A stretch of 64,000 bases of DNA from Mycolicibacterium thermoresistibile (GTDB taxonomy: Bacteria; Actinomycetota; Actinomycetes; Mycobacteriales; Mycobacteriaceae): contig NZ_LT906483.1 of NCBI RefSeq assembly GCF_900187065.1, positions 992,001-1,056,000 on the forward strand, read 5' to 3'. A model generated the notes under the pieces. It was given only the letters and a program-made list of their open reading frames with translations, did no database searches and was not told where the DNA came from. A program made the position numbers and the translations under genes. Of this stretch, positions 1 to 8,073 are shown piece by piece (position 1 is the first letter of the stretch; each line of letters opens with the position of its first letter).

Positions 1-1492
1 GCGCGCAGAGCGCCCCGAGCACGATCAACGAGACATGCATCGCCTCCAGGAAGGCCGACTGGGCGAACTCGGCGAGCCGGGCGCCCTGGGGGCCCAGCTG
101 CCGCGCGGCTTCCAGGGCCTCGGCCAGCGAGTTCGACGCCGCCTGCCGGACCGGTTCGGGTAGCGCGCCCAGATGGGGCCGCAGCCGGTCGCCGTATTCC
201 GCGGCCAGCACCGAGCCCGCCACCGCGATGCCCAGCGCGGCGCCGATCTCCCGGGTGGTGTCGTTGACGGCCGAAGCGACCCCGTGCTTCTCGTCGGGGA
301 CCGCGCCCATGATCGCCGACGTCGACGGCGCGGTGCACAGGCCGATACCGGTCGACATGATGAGCAGCGGTACCGCGAGATCCAGGTACGGCGAGGCGAT
401 CTCGAGGGTGCGGGCGTAGAACAACCCGGCGGCGATCAGCAGCAGGCCGGTGGAGATCACCGCCCGCAGCCCCAACCGGGGCAGGTACCACTGCGTGGTG
501 ACGCTGAGCAGCAGCAGCGGGATCGTGAGCGGGGTCAGCGCGAACGCCGTCTGCAGGGCGCTGTATCCCAGCATCAGCTGCATGTACTGCATCGAGACGA
601 AGAAGAATCCGAAGTTGGCCAGGAAGAAGAACGTGACCCCGACCGCACCGGTGGTGAAGTCCGGCTTGGCGAACAGCCGGATGTCCAGCAGCGGGTGTGC
701 GCTGCGCAGCTCGACCACCGCGAAGGCGAGCGCCAGCGCGACCCCGGCGGCCATCGAGCCGTACACCACGGGGTGGGTCCACCCGTGGACCGGCGCCTCG
801 AGCACCCCGTAGACGAACACCGCGACCGCTCCACCGATCAGCACCGCCCCCGGCCAGTCCAGCGGGGTGGCACGGTGATCGCGGGACGACGCCACCGTGC
901 AGGCCAGGACGAACAACCCGGCACCCGAGACGGTGAACGCCCAGAAGATCGACGGCCAGGACCAGAAGTGCAGCAGCACACCGGTTCCCAGGAATCCGAC
1001 CACTGCGCCCGAACCGGCGACGGCGGCCCAGATGCCGACGGCCTTGTTCCGTTGGGCCCGCGGGTACGCCGCGGTCAGCAGCGACAGCGTGGCCGGCATC
1101 ACGAATGCCGCCCCGACGCCGGCCACCATGCGGGACAGGATCAACGTCAGCGGACCGTCGAGCACCAGCGGTGCGGCCGAGGCGACGGTGAACAGGCCCA
1201 GCCCGACGAGCATCGCGCCGCGCCGGCCGTACCGGTCGCCGATCGCGCCGGCGGGCAGCAGCAGACACGCCAGCACCAGCGTGTAGCCGTCGACCACCCA
1301 GGTGAGCTGCGACTGGGTGGCCGCGGTCTCCACCGCGATGTCGGGCAGCGCGGCGTTGAGGGCCACCATCGAGCTGATCACCAGCGCGACCCCCATGCAC
1401 GCCACGGTGAGCAGCCACACGCGGGCCCGAGTGGACAGAGCGGCGACGCTCGCGCCGATATCCTGACCGGGCTGGCTGAGGGCGTCGACCAT
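1..1492 (-). CDS. DHA2-family MFS drug efflux transporter (C-terminus beyond left edge)
   Basis: Membrane exporter of the 14-helix DHA2 (EmrB/QacA) branch of the major facilitator superfamily, expected to use the proton gradient to extrude lipophilic compounds. The visible 497 codons start at ATG 1492-1490 (MVDALSQPGQ) and show alternating hydrophobic segments. Between helices 2 and 3 lies a motif A loop (GDRYGRRG), and an early WVVDGYTL segment is typical of the family. The last visible residues are still inside the hydrophobic C-terminal part, so only the end is missing. It is transcribed divergently from a TetR gene across a 92-bp spacer that carries two palindromes, which makes repression by that TetR and induction by its ligand the likely control. 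The substrate cannot be told from sequence. Confidence 0.9.
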   Translation of the reverse strand, partial: MVDALSQPGQDIGASVAALSTRARVWLLTVACMGVALVISSMVALNAALPDIAVETAATQSQLTWVVDGYTLVLACLLLPAGAIGDRYGRRGAMLVGLGLFTVASAAPLVLDGPLTLILSRMVAGVGAAFVMPATLSLLTAAYPRAQRNKAVGIWAAVAGSGAVVGFLGTGVLLHFWSWPSIFWAFTVSGAGLFVLACTVASSRDHRATPLDWPGAVLIGGAVAVFVYGVLEAPVHGWTHPVVYGSMAAGVALALAFAVVELRSAHPLLDIRLFAKPDFTTGAVGVTFFFLANFGFFFVSMQYMQLMLGYSALQTAFALTPLTIPLLLLSVTTQWYLPRLGLRAVISTGLLLIAAGLFYARTLEIASPYLDLAVPLLIMSTGIGLCTAPSTSAIMGAVPDEKHGVASAVNDTTREIGAALGIAVAGSVLAAEYGDRLRPHLGALPEPVRQAASNSLAEALEAARQLGPQGARLAEFAQSAFLEAMHVSLIVLGALCA

Positions 1493-1521
1493 CGGTCGCT
1501 CTCCTTCGGCAGGGAGATTTG

Positions 1522-1554
1522 AGACTAACAGTCTTGTACCAAGACCGATAGTCT
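1522..1554. promoter_or_regulatory. Paired palindromic operator for the divergent TetR
   Basis: Two 13-bp palindromes, AGACTAACAGTCT (1522-1534) and AGACCGATAGTCT (1542-1554), lie 20 bp centre to centre. Together they form one 33-bp symmetric block centred on 1538 (AGACTA-N3-GTCTTG-N3-CAAGAC-N3-TAGTCT). The block sits in the spacer between the MFS and TetR starts. Such an arrangement fits two cooperative TetR dimers repressing both genes; this function is inferred from position and symmetry. Confidence 0.7.
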
Positions 1555-1584
1555 TCTTTATCCGAAGGAGGTGGGTTACAGCAA

Positions 1585-2235
1585 ATGGCGGCCGCAACCA
1601 GCGACCCTCGACCGGCCCGCTCGCGGGCCCGGCTGCTCGAGGCCGCGACGACGCTGTTGCGCACGGGCGGGCCGAGTGCGGTGACGATCGACGCGGTCAC
1701 CAAGAGCGCCAATGTCGCCCGCGCCACGCTGTACCGGCACTTCGCCGGCGCCAACGATCTGCTCGCCGCCGCGTTCACCAGCCTGCTGGAGCCCGCGCCG
1801 ATGCCGCCCGCCGAGGGCAGTCTGCGCGACCGACTGCTGGCGGTGGTGCTGGGATGGGCGGAGACCATCGCCGAGGCGCCGACGATGCTCACCGCCATGA
1901 CCTGGATGGCGTCCGGGCCCGACGTCGGCCCCTATCCCGATGCGCGGGAGACCGATTCCGACGCGGTCGGCACCCTGCGCTCGCGGATCGTGCAGCTCTA
2001 CTCGGTGCCGTTCGACGCGATCCTGGACAGCCCACAGGCGGCCGAGGAACTCGACGAGGTGGACCGCATCCAGACCATCGCGCTGCTCATCGGCCCGCTG
2101 ATCCTCGGAAAGCTGTCCACCGTCGCCGATTTCGACTATCGGAGGTGCGCGGAAGCCGCCGTCGACGGCTTCCTCGCCACCCACGCCAAGAAGCGTGAGA
2201 TCACCTCAGCGAGTACCGAATCGGGAGGTGCTTGA
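1585..2235 (+). CDS. TetR/AcrR-family repressor, likely of the divergent efflux pump
   Basis: 216-aa DNA-binding regulator. Residues 12-58 form the TetR helix-turn-helix region (RARLLEAATTLLR, then TIDAVTKSANVARATLYRHF). The C-terminal alpha-helical part is the presumed ligand-binding and dimer domain. ATG 1585 is preceded by a strong ribosome site AAGGAGGTG (1565-1573). The gene is divergent from the MFS pump with a double palindrome between them, so it probably represses the pump and itself. Its 3' end overlaps the convergent P450 gene by 35 bp. Confidence 0.88.
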   Translation: MAAATSDPRPARSRARLLEAATTLLRTGGPSAVTIDAVTKSANVARATLYRHFAGANDLLAAAFTSLLEPAPMPPAEGSLRDRLLAVVLGWAETIAEAPTMLTAMTWMASGPDVGPYPDARETDSDAVGTLRSRIVQLYSVPFDAILDSPQAAEELDEVDRIQTIALLIGPLILGKLSTVADFDYRRCAEAAVDGFLATHAKKREITSASTESGGA

Positions 2236-3451
2236 GCCCGCCGACGAACACCGTCGAGGCTAGTGCGGGCTCGCCGGCCAGTTCGATCGACTCCAGCCGG
2301 GGCAGCAGCTCGGTGAAGAAGCTGTTGATCTCCATCCGGGCCAGCGCGGCGCCCAGGCAGAAGTGCACCCCGTAGCCGAACGACAGGTGCTTGTTGGGGT
2401 CGCGGCCCACGTCGAACCGGAACGGCTCGTCGAACACCTCCTCGTCGAAGTTCGCCGAGACATAGGACAGATACACCGATTCGCCGGCCTTGATCGGCAC
2501 CCCGCGCACCTCGGTGTCGGCGGCGGCGGTGCGCATGAACTCCTTGACCGGGGTGGACCAGCGGATCATCTCCTCGACCGCGGTGGGCATCAGTGCCGGG
2601 TCGGCCTTGAGCCGTTCCAGCTGATCCGGGTTCTCGATCAACGCCCGCAGCCCGTCGGAGATCGCGTGGCTGGTGGTGTCGTGGCCGGCGGTGGCCACGA
2701 TGACGTAGTAGGACAGGCAGTCGACGTCCGACAGCAGCTCTCCGTTGATGCGGCCGTTGGCGATCGCCGAGGCCAGGTCGTCGGTCGGGTTCTTGCGGCG
2801 CGCGATGGTGAGCTCGTTGAAGTAGTTGAAGAAGTCCATCAGCACCTGCAGCTGCTCCTCGGGCGTGGTGCCGCGCTTGTACTCCTCCTCGTCGCCGCCG
2901 AACAGCTCCTGGGTGAGCCGCAGCATGCGCGGGAAGTCCTCCTCGGGCAGGCCCAGCAGCGACATGATCACGTACAGCGGGTAGTACACCGCGATGTCGT
3001 CGACGAAGTCGCACTCCGGGCCGATCTCGACCATCTTGTCGACATAGCGGCGGGCCAACTCGTCCACGCGGACCTTCAGATCACGCATGGCCTTGGGGCG
3101 GAACCAGTCCGCGCCGATCTTGCGGACGTCGCGGTGGTGCGGGTCGTCCATGTGGATCAGGGTGCGCAGACCCATCCCGGCCTCGAGTTGCGCCTTGGCC
3201 AGATCGTCGGCCTCGGCGGTGGCCAGCAGCGGCCGCGGTTCGGACAACCACAGGTCGTTGGCCCGTTCGATGTCCATCACGTCGGTGTGTCTGGTGATGG
3301 CGAAGAACGGCCGGTAGGGCGGCTGGTCCACCCAGGCCACCGGATTGTGTGCGCGCAGGTGGGCCAGCGCCGCATGCAGCCGCGCCTCGTCGGCGTACGC
3401 GGTGGGGTCCGCGAAAATCCTGGCGGCCTCGTCCATCGTGCGAGTGTTCAC
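2201..3451 (-). CDS. Cytochrome P450 (first of two tandem paralogues)
   Basis: 416-aa soluble bacterial P450 monooxygenase that would use ferredoxin and reductase to insert oxygen into a hydrophobic substrate. The I-helix oxygen-binding motif AGHDTT is at 255-260, the K-helix ExxR at 294-297 (EMIR), and the haem loop FGYGVHFCLG at 358-367 with thiolate Cys365. Length and motifs are complete. I cannot assign a CYP family or substrate; the location near steroid genes makes a terpenoid or sterol-like substrate a reasonable guess only. ATG 3451 follows a 22-bp inverted repeat. The 3' end overlaps the TetR gene tail to tail. About three quarters of residues match the downstream P450. Confidence 0.93.
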   Translation of the reverse strand: MNTRTMDEAARIFADPTAYADEARLHAALAHLRAHNPVAWVDQPPYRPFFAITRHTDVMDIERANDLWLSEPRPLLATAEADDLAKAQLEAGMGLRTLIHMDDPHHRDVRKIGADWFRPKAMRDLKVRVDELARRYVDKMVEIGPECDFVDDIAVYYPLYVIMSLLGLPEEDFPRMLRLTQELFGGDEEEYKRGTTPEEQLQVLMDFFNYFNELTIARRKNPTDDLASAIANGRINGELLSDVDCLSYYVIVATAGHDTTSHAISDGLRALIENPDQLERLKADPALMPTAVEEMIRWSTPVKEFMRTAAADTEVRGVPIKAGESVYLSYVSANFDEEVFDEPFRFDVGRDPNKHLSFGYGVHFCLGAALARMEINSFFTELLPRLESIELAGEPALASTVFVGGLKHLPIRYSLR

Positions 3452-3463
3452 CCGAGCCTCCCT

Positions 3464-3485
3464 GTCCGTAAGTCGTCTTACAGAC
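3464..3485. promoter_or_regulatory. Inverted repeat upstream of the first P450
   Basis: GTC-N-GTAAG-N4-CTTAC-N-GAC is perfectly symmetric in the bases written. It ends 13 bp before the P450 start codon, where a bound repressor would block transcription. Its size is typical of a TetR-family operator. Which regulator binds it is unknown; it differs from the palindromes in front of the nearby TetR gene. Confidence 0.45.
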
Positions 3486-3603
3486 GAGTGTCGGTGATCG
3501 ACCCAGTGGTTGGGAGGCTTTTCGGCGAACCCGCCGGCCCCCGGCCGAGTCCCGGGCCGGGTTCCGGGCCGGGTCCCTGGTCCGAAACCCGGTCGGGGCG
3601 CGC

Positions 3604-4866
3604 TCAGCGCACCGAGTACCGGATCGGCAGATGCTTGAGCCCGCCGACGAACGTGGTCGCCAGGAACTCCGGTTTGCCGGCCAGTTCGATCGACTCCAGC
3701 CGGGGGACCAGTTCGGTGAAGAAGCTGTTGATCTCCATCCGGGCCAGCGCGGCGCCCAGGCAGAAGTGCACCCCGTAGCCGAACGACAGGTGCTTGTTGG
3801 GGTCGCGGCCCACGTCGAACCGGAACGGCTCGTCGAACACCTCCTCGTCCCGGTTGGCCGACACGTAGGACAGCAGCACCGATTCGCCGGCCTTGATCGG
3901 CACCCCGCGCACCTCGGTGTCACGCGTCGCGGTGCGCATGAACTCCTTGACCGGCGTGGACCAGCGGATCATCTCTTCCACCGCGGTCCCCATCAGCTCC
4001 GGATGGGCCTTGAGCCGTTCCAGCTGATCCGGGTTCTCGATCAACGCCAGCAGGCCGCCCGAGATGGCCGCGCTGGTGGTGTCGTGGCCGGCGGAGGCCA
4101 CGATGACGTAGTAGGACAGACAGTCGATGTCGTTGAGGTATTCGCCGTCGATCTTGGCGTTGGCGATGGCCGACGCGAGGTCCTCGGTCGGGTTGGCCCG
4201 CCGGTCGGCGGTGAGCTTGGTGAAGTACCGGAAGAAGTCGGTGATGACCTCGTGCAGTTCCTGCGGGCTCTTGCCGCGGGTGAACTCGTCGTCGTCACCG
4301 CCGAACATCTCCTGGGTGAGCTTGAGCATGCGGGGGAAGTCGGACTCCGGTAGGCCGAGCAGCGACAGGATCACGTACAGCGGGAAGTTGACCGCGACCT
4401 CCTGGACGAAATTGCACTCCGGTCCGACCTCGACCATCTTGTCGACGTAGATCCTGGCGAGTTCGTCGACCCGGGTCTTGAGCGCCCGCATGGCCTTCGG
4501 CCGGAACCAGTCCGCCCCGATCTTGCGGATGTCGCGGTGCAGCGGATCGTCCATGTGGATCAGGGTGCGCAGCCCGCCGCCGGCGGCCAGGTTCGCCTGG
4601 GCCAGGTCCTCGGTCGCGGCGGGGATCAGCATCGGCCGCGGCGCGTTGATCCACAGTTCGTTGTCGCGCTCGATGTCCATGATGTCGGCGTGCTTGGTGA
4701 TCGCCCAGAACGGCCGGTAGTTCGGCACGTCGACATAGGAGACCGGTGCATGGGCCCGCAGATGGGTCAGTGCGGCGTTCAGGCTGTCCTCGTCGGTGTA
4801 CGCCTGGGGGTCGGCGAGGACCGTCGCGGCTTCGTCGGTGAGGCGAGAGCTGATCGGCGTGCTCAT
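3604..4866 (-). CDS. Cytochrome P450 (second tandem paralogue)
   Basis: 420-aa P450 closely related to the preceding one, with AGHDTT, ExxR (EMIR) and the haem loop FGYGVHFCLG all intact (thiolate Cys near residue 369). Expected to be a class I, ferredoxin-dependent monooxygenase; substrate unknown. ATG 4866 was chosen because it aligns with the paralogue apart from a 4-residue longer N-terminus. Both genes point the same way with a 152-bp spacer containing a separate inverted repeat, so they may be expressed independently. A 137-bp stretch covering the haem loop is identical between the copies (2310-2446 and 3713-3849), which suggests recent gene conversion. Confidence 0.93.
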   Translation of the reverse strand: MSTPISSRLTDEAATVLADPQAYTDEDSLNAALTHLRAHAPVSYVDVPNYRPFWAITKHADIMDIERDNELWINAPRPMLIPAATEDLAQANLAAGGGLRTLIHMDDPLHRDIRKIGADWFRPKAMRALKTRVDELARIYVDKMVEVGPECNFVQEVAVNFPLYVILSLLGLPESDFPRMLKLTQEMFGGDDDEFTRGKSPQELHEVITDFFRYFTKLTADRRANPTEDLASAIANAKIDGEYLNDIDCLSYYVIVASAGHDTTSAAISGGLLALIENPDQLERLKAHPELMGTAVEEMIRWSTPVKEFMRTATRDTEVRGVPIKAGESVLLSYVSANRDEEVFDEPFRFDVGRDPNKHLSFGYGVHFCLGAALARMEINSFFTELVPRLESIELAGKPEFLATTFVGGLKHLPIRYSVR

Positions 4867-4896
4867 GGCGCGGTTTCCTTACTGACATGTACGTCG

Positions 4897-4914
4897 ACTT
4901 GACGGGTGTCAAGT
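4897..4914. promoter_or_regulatory. Inverted repeat between P450 and carboxylesterase
   Basis: ACTTGAC-GGGT-GTCAAGT has perfect 7-bp arms and lies 31 bp upstream of the second P450 start and 60 bp upstream of the esterase. Read on the minus strand it contains TTGACA, so it may overlap a -35 element for the P450. Operator function is inferred. Confidence 0.4.
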
Positions 4915-4974
4915 TCAATCTAGCGAACGTCGAACGGGTTGGCCACGGCCGGTACGTCAGTAGGCTCTTCAGCC

Positions 4975-6657
4975 GTGCTGTCCGGAGCGTTGCGCCGCGT
5001 GTTCGCGGGCGCGGTGACGTGCATGACGGGTGTGTTGGTGGCCGGCTGCGTGAGCTCCGGACCCTCGCCCGATCCGCCGCCGGCGCCGGGCGCGCCGGCG
5101 GGCGACCCGGCCGTGGTGCAGACCGACGCCGGGGCGGTCCGCGGGACCGTCACCGACCGGTACCGGTTCTTCGGCGGCATCCCGTACGCCGCCGCCCCGG
5201 TCGGGGATCTGCGGTGGCGGGCGCCCGAGCCGCCGCGGAGCTGGCCGCAGGTGCGCGACGCCACGATCCCCGGTCCGCGCTGCATCCAGAATCCGGCCGG
5301 GGATCCGGAGGGCGGCCGCAACTCCGACGAGGACTGCCTGACCCTCAACGTGTGGACACCGCCACCCGACGGTGTGTTGCGACCGGTGCTGGTGTGGATC
5401 CACGGCGGCGGCTTCGTCAACGGCGGCGGCGCCATGTTCAACTCCGAGTGGTTCGTCGAACGCGGCGACATCGTCGTCGTCACCATCAACTACCGGTTGG
5501 GCACGCTCGGGTTCCTGGCACACCCGGAACTCGGGCCGCCCGGGGCGGTCGGCAACTACGGATTCCTCGATCAGCAGGCCGCGCTGCGCTGGGTCCGGGC
5601 CAACATCGCCGGGTTCGGCGGCGATCCCGACCGGGTGACCATCGCCGGCGAGTCGGCCGGCGGCATGGCGGTGTGCGACCACCTCGCCGCACCCGGGTCG
5701 GCCGGGCTGTTCCACGCCGCGATCATCATGAGCGCACCGTGTCAGGGGCAGGTCGACGTGGACACCGCCGAACAGGTCAGCCTGCGGTACGCCGCCGAGG
5801 TGGGCTGCGGCGATCCCGGCGCCGCGGCCGCCTGTCTGCGCGGTCTGCCGCCCGAGGCCGTGGCGGCGCCGGTCTCGTACTTCGAGTTCGGCACCGAGAA
5901 GCTGTCCGGACCGGTCACCGGAACCGAGGCCCTGCCCGTCGATCCGGTCGACGCGATCGCCGAGGGCCGCGTGGCGCGGGTTCCGGTGCTCATCGGCACC
6001 AACCGCGACGAGTTCACGCTGTTCGCCGGGTTGCGGTATCTGCGGGAAGGGGAGCGGTTCGCCGCCGAGGATCATCCGCGGCTGCTCGCCGAGATCTTCG
6101 GCGACGACGCCGCGGCGGTGGCGGCCCGGTATCCGCTCGAGGATTACCCCAGCCCGGCCCTGGCCTACAGCGCCGCGGTCACCGACAGCCTGTTCGCGTG
6201 CCTGAGCGAACGCCTGGCCGATCAGTTGGCCCGCCACCAGCCCGTCTACAGCTACGAGTTCGCCGACCGGGACGCCCCGGCGCCCGAACCGCTGCGCACC
6301 CTGCCGTTCCCGGTCGGCGCCGGTCACTCCCTGGAACTGCGGTATCTGTTCGACGTCGGCGGCGCCCCGGCGCTCACCGCGGCGCAGCGCGCGCTGAGCG
6401 AGCAGATGATCGATTACTGGAGCGCGTTCGTCGCCACCGGCGTCCCGGCAACCGACGGCCATCCGGACTGGCCCGCCCACCGGGCCGCCGCGGACTCCGG
6501 CGCGGGGCCGGACGAGAGCCCGACAGACCGGGACCCGGGTGACGGGGGCCCGGGAGCCGGCCCGGCCCGGATGTCACTGCGCCCCGGCGGCAGCACCGTG
6601 GTCGACGATTTCGCGACCGAGCACCGCTGTGTGTTCTGGGCGGAACTGGCTGGTTAA
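4975..6657 (+). CDS. Type-B carboxylesterase lipoprotein
   Basis: Alpha/beta-hydrolase of the carboxylesterase type-B family, which hydrolyses carboxylic esters. GTG 4975 gives a 560-aa protein with an exported lipoprotein signal (MLSGALRRVFAG..., lipobox LVAGC, lipidated Cys25); an in-frame TTG at 4939 would add 12 residues. The oxyanion-hole HGGG lies near residues 143-146, the nucleophile elbow GESAGG has Ser227, and the acidic and His partners are probably in GTNRDEF and AGHSLEL. The mature enzyme should be anchored on the outside of the membrane. It is oriented divergently from the P450s. The natural ester is unknown. Confidence 0.88.
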   Translation: MLSGALRRVFAGAVTCMTGVLVAGCVSSGPSPDPPPAPGAPAGDPAVVQTDAGAVRGTVTDRYRFFGGIPYAAAPVGDLRWRAPEPPRSWPQVRDATIPGPRCIQNPAGDPEGGRNSDEDCLTLNVWTPPPDGVLRPVLVWIHGGGFVNGGGAMFNSEWFVERGDIVVVTINYRLGTLGFLAHPELGPPGAVGNYGFLDQQAALRWVRANIAGFGGDPDRVTIAGESAGGMAVCDHLAAPGSAGLFHAAIIMSAPCQGQVDVDTAEQVSLRYAAEVGCGDPGAAAACLRGLPPEAVAAPVSYFEFGTEKLSGPVTGTEALPVDPVDAIAEGRVARVPVLIGTNRDEFTLFAGLRYLREGERFAAEDHPRLLAEIFGDDAAAVAARYPLEDYPSPALAYSAAVTDSLFACLSERLADQLARHQPVYSYEFADRDAPAPEPLRTLPFPVGAGHSLELRYLFDVGGAPALTAAQRALSEQMIDYWSAFVATGVPATDGHPDWPAHRAAADSGAGPDESPTDRDPGDGGPGAGPARMSLRPGGSTVVDDFATEHRCVFWAELAG

Positions 6658-6718
6658 ACTGTTTCGGCCGATCGCCCGGCTGTGGTGAATCGTTCCCGGA
6701 GCATCGATGAGCAGGGAT

Positions 6719-6747
6719 TTGGCTGCTGCCTCGATGTAAGGCATACT
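6719..6747 (+). promoter_or_regulatory. Promoter of the rpsJ (S10) operon
   Basis: -35 TTGGCT (6719-6724), 17-bp spacer, -10 CATACT (6742-6747), followed after 5 bases by GGTTGCCTTG (6753-6762), where transcription should start. GATTTGG at the -35 and GGTTGYCTKG after the -10 recur at the same spacing before rplN and rpsH. Sigma-A type by sequence; the start site is inferred. Confidence 0.65.
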
Positions 6748-6752
6748 GTTCG

Positions 6753-7098
6753 GGTTGCCTTGAGCCGGGTCCTTCGTCTGGCCGGGTAACCGACCAGCGC
6801 CCGCACGGGCGCACCCGGTCCCACTCTCGATGTGGCGGTTTCCGTCACAAAAAGGGGTGCGGAGCAGGGCCGACACGCCCGACCGCAGGGGCCGGTGAAC
6901 CACAGACAGGAAAACAGCGGCGGCGACAGCCAGCGCGCCGAGTTGACGTGTGAGCGGAGCGCCGGCCCGGCCGGCGAGCCGACGAGAGTTGGCGAGTCGG
7001 CACAGCCGACGAGAAGAAGGCCAGTCGGCACCAGCCGACGCGAGCGCCGGGACGTCACGTCCCAGCACGGACCCGAGCAGGAGTGAGGTAGGAGAAGC
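6753..7098 (+). promoter_or_regulatory. Long 5' leader of the S10 operon with tandem hairpins
   Basis: About 345 nt lie between the inferred start and rpsJ. No convincing coding region is present. Two perfect stem-loops built on the same stem occur near the 3' end: GTCGGC-ACA-GCCGAC (6996-7010) and GTCGGC-ACCA-GCCGAC (7024-7039). Long structured leaders in front of S10 operons are sites of autogenous control in other bacteria (L4 in E. coli). Whether this leader acts that way is not known. Confidence 0.5.
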
Positions 7099-7404
7099 GT
7101 GGCGGGACAGAAGATCCGCATCAGGCTCAAGGCCTACGACCACGAGGCGATCGACGCCTCGGCGCGCAAGATCGTCGAGACGGTCACCCGTACCGGCGCC
7201 AGCGTGGTCGGGCCCGTGCCGCTGCCGACGGAGAAGAACATCTACTGCGTCATCCGGTCCCCGCACAAGTACAAGGATTCGCGGGAGCACTTCGAGATGC
7301 GTACTCACAAGCGGTTGATCGACATCCTCGACCCGACGCCGAAGACCGTTGACGCGTTGATGCGCATCGATCTTCCGGCCAGCGTCGACGTGAACATCCA
7401 GTAG
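7099..7404 (+). CDS. rpsJ: 30S ribosomal protein S10
   Basis: 101-aa S10 (uS10), a 30S head protein that also acts as NusE in transcription antitermination. The start [16 protein letters not shown] and the internal [19 protein letters not shown] segment are diagnostic. GTG 7099 is preceded by a GGTAGGAGAAG ribosome site. It is the first gene of an 11-gene operon, 12 bp before rplC. Length is normal for mycobacteria. Confidence 0.98.
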   Translation: MAGQKIRIRLKAYDHEAIDASARKIVETVTRTGASVVGPVPLPTEKNIYCVIRSPHKYKDSREHFEMRTHKRLIDILDPTPKTVDALMRIDLPASVDVNIQ

Positions 7405-7416
7405 GAGACCCAAGAA

Positions 7417-8073
7417 ATGGCACGTAAAGGCATTCTGGGCACCAAGCTGGGCATGACGCAGGTGTTCGACGAGAACAACAAGGTCGTGCCGGTGACGGTC
7501 GTCAAGGCCGGCCCCAACGTCGTGACGCGCATCCGCACCCCGGAGCGGGACGGGTACAGCGCGGTGCAGTTGGCCTACGGCGAGATCAACCCGCGCAAGG
7601 TGAACAAGCCGCTGGCCGGCCAGTTCGCCGCCGCGGGCGTCAACCCGCGCCGGCACATCGCCGAGCTGCGGCTCGACGATGAGGCCGCCGCCACCGAGTA
7701 CGAGGTCGGCCAGGAGCTCACCGCCGACATCTTCACCGAGGGCAGCTACGTCGACGTGACCGGCACCAGCAAGGGCAAGGGCTTCGCCGGCACCATGAAG
7801 CGCCACGGCTTCGCCGGTCAGGGCGCCTCGCACGGCACCCAGGCGGTGCACCGCCGGCCGGGCTCCATCGGCGGCTGCGCGACCCCCGGCCGGGTGTTCA
7901 AGGGCACCCGGATGGCCGGCCGGATGGGTAACGAGCGGGTGACCACCCTGAACCTCAAGGTGCACAAGGTCGATGCCGAGAACGGCGTGCTGTTGATCAA
8001 GGGCGCCATCCCGGGACGCAACGGCGGTCTGGTGATGGTCCGCAGCGCAATCAAGCGAGGCGACAAGAAATGA
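7417..8073 (+). CDS. rplC: 50S ribosomal protein L3
   Basis: 218-aa L3 (uL3), an early-assembly 50S protein near the peptidyl-transferase centre. The start [15 protein letters not shown] and the central [21 protein letters not shown] loop are characteristic. A GGAGACC site precedes ATG 7417. The stop overlaps the rplD start by 4 bp (ATGA), indicating translational coupling. Confidence 0.98.
   Translation: MARKGILGTKLGMTQVFDENNKVVPVTVVKAGPNVVTRIRTPERDGYSAVQLAYGEINPRKVNKPLAGQFAAAGVNPRRHIAELRLDDEAAATEYEVGQELTADIFTEGSYVDVTGTSKGKGFAGTMKRHGFAGQGASHGTQAVHRRPGSIGGCATPGRVFKGTRMAGRMGNERVTTLNLKVHKVDAENGVLLIKGAIPGRNGGLVMVRSAIKRGDKK

Noticed and set aside
173..1522. A 449-codon plus-strand frame opposite the MFS pump
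   Set aside because: The minus strand encodes an obvious 14-helix transporter; the plus frame is Arg/Gln/Gly-rich without any recognisable feature.
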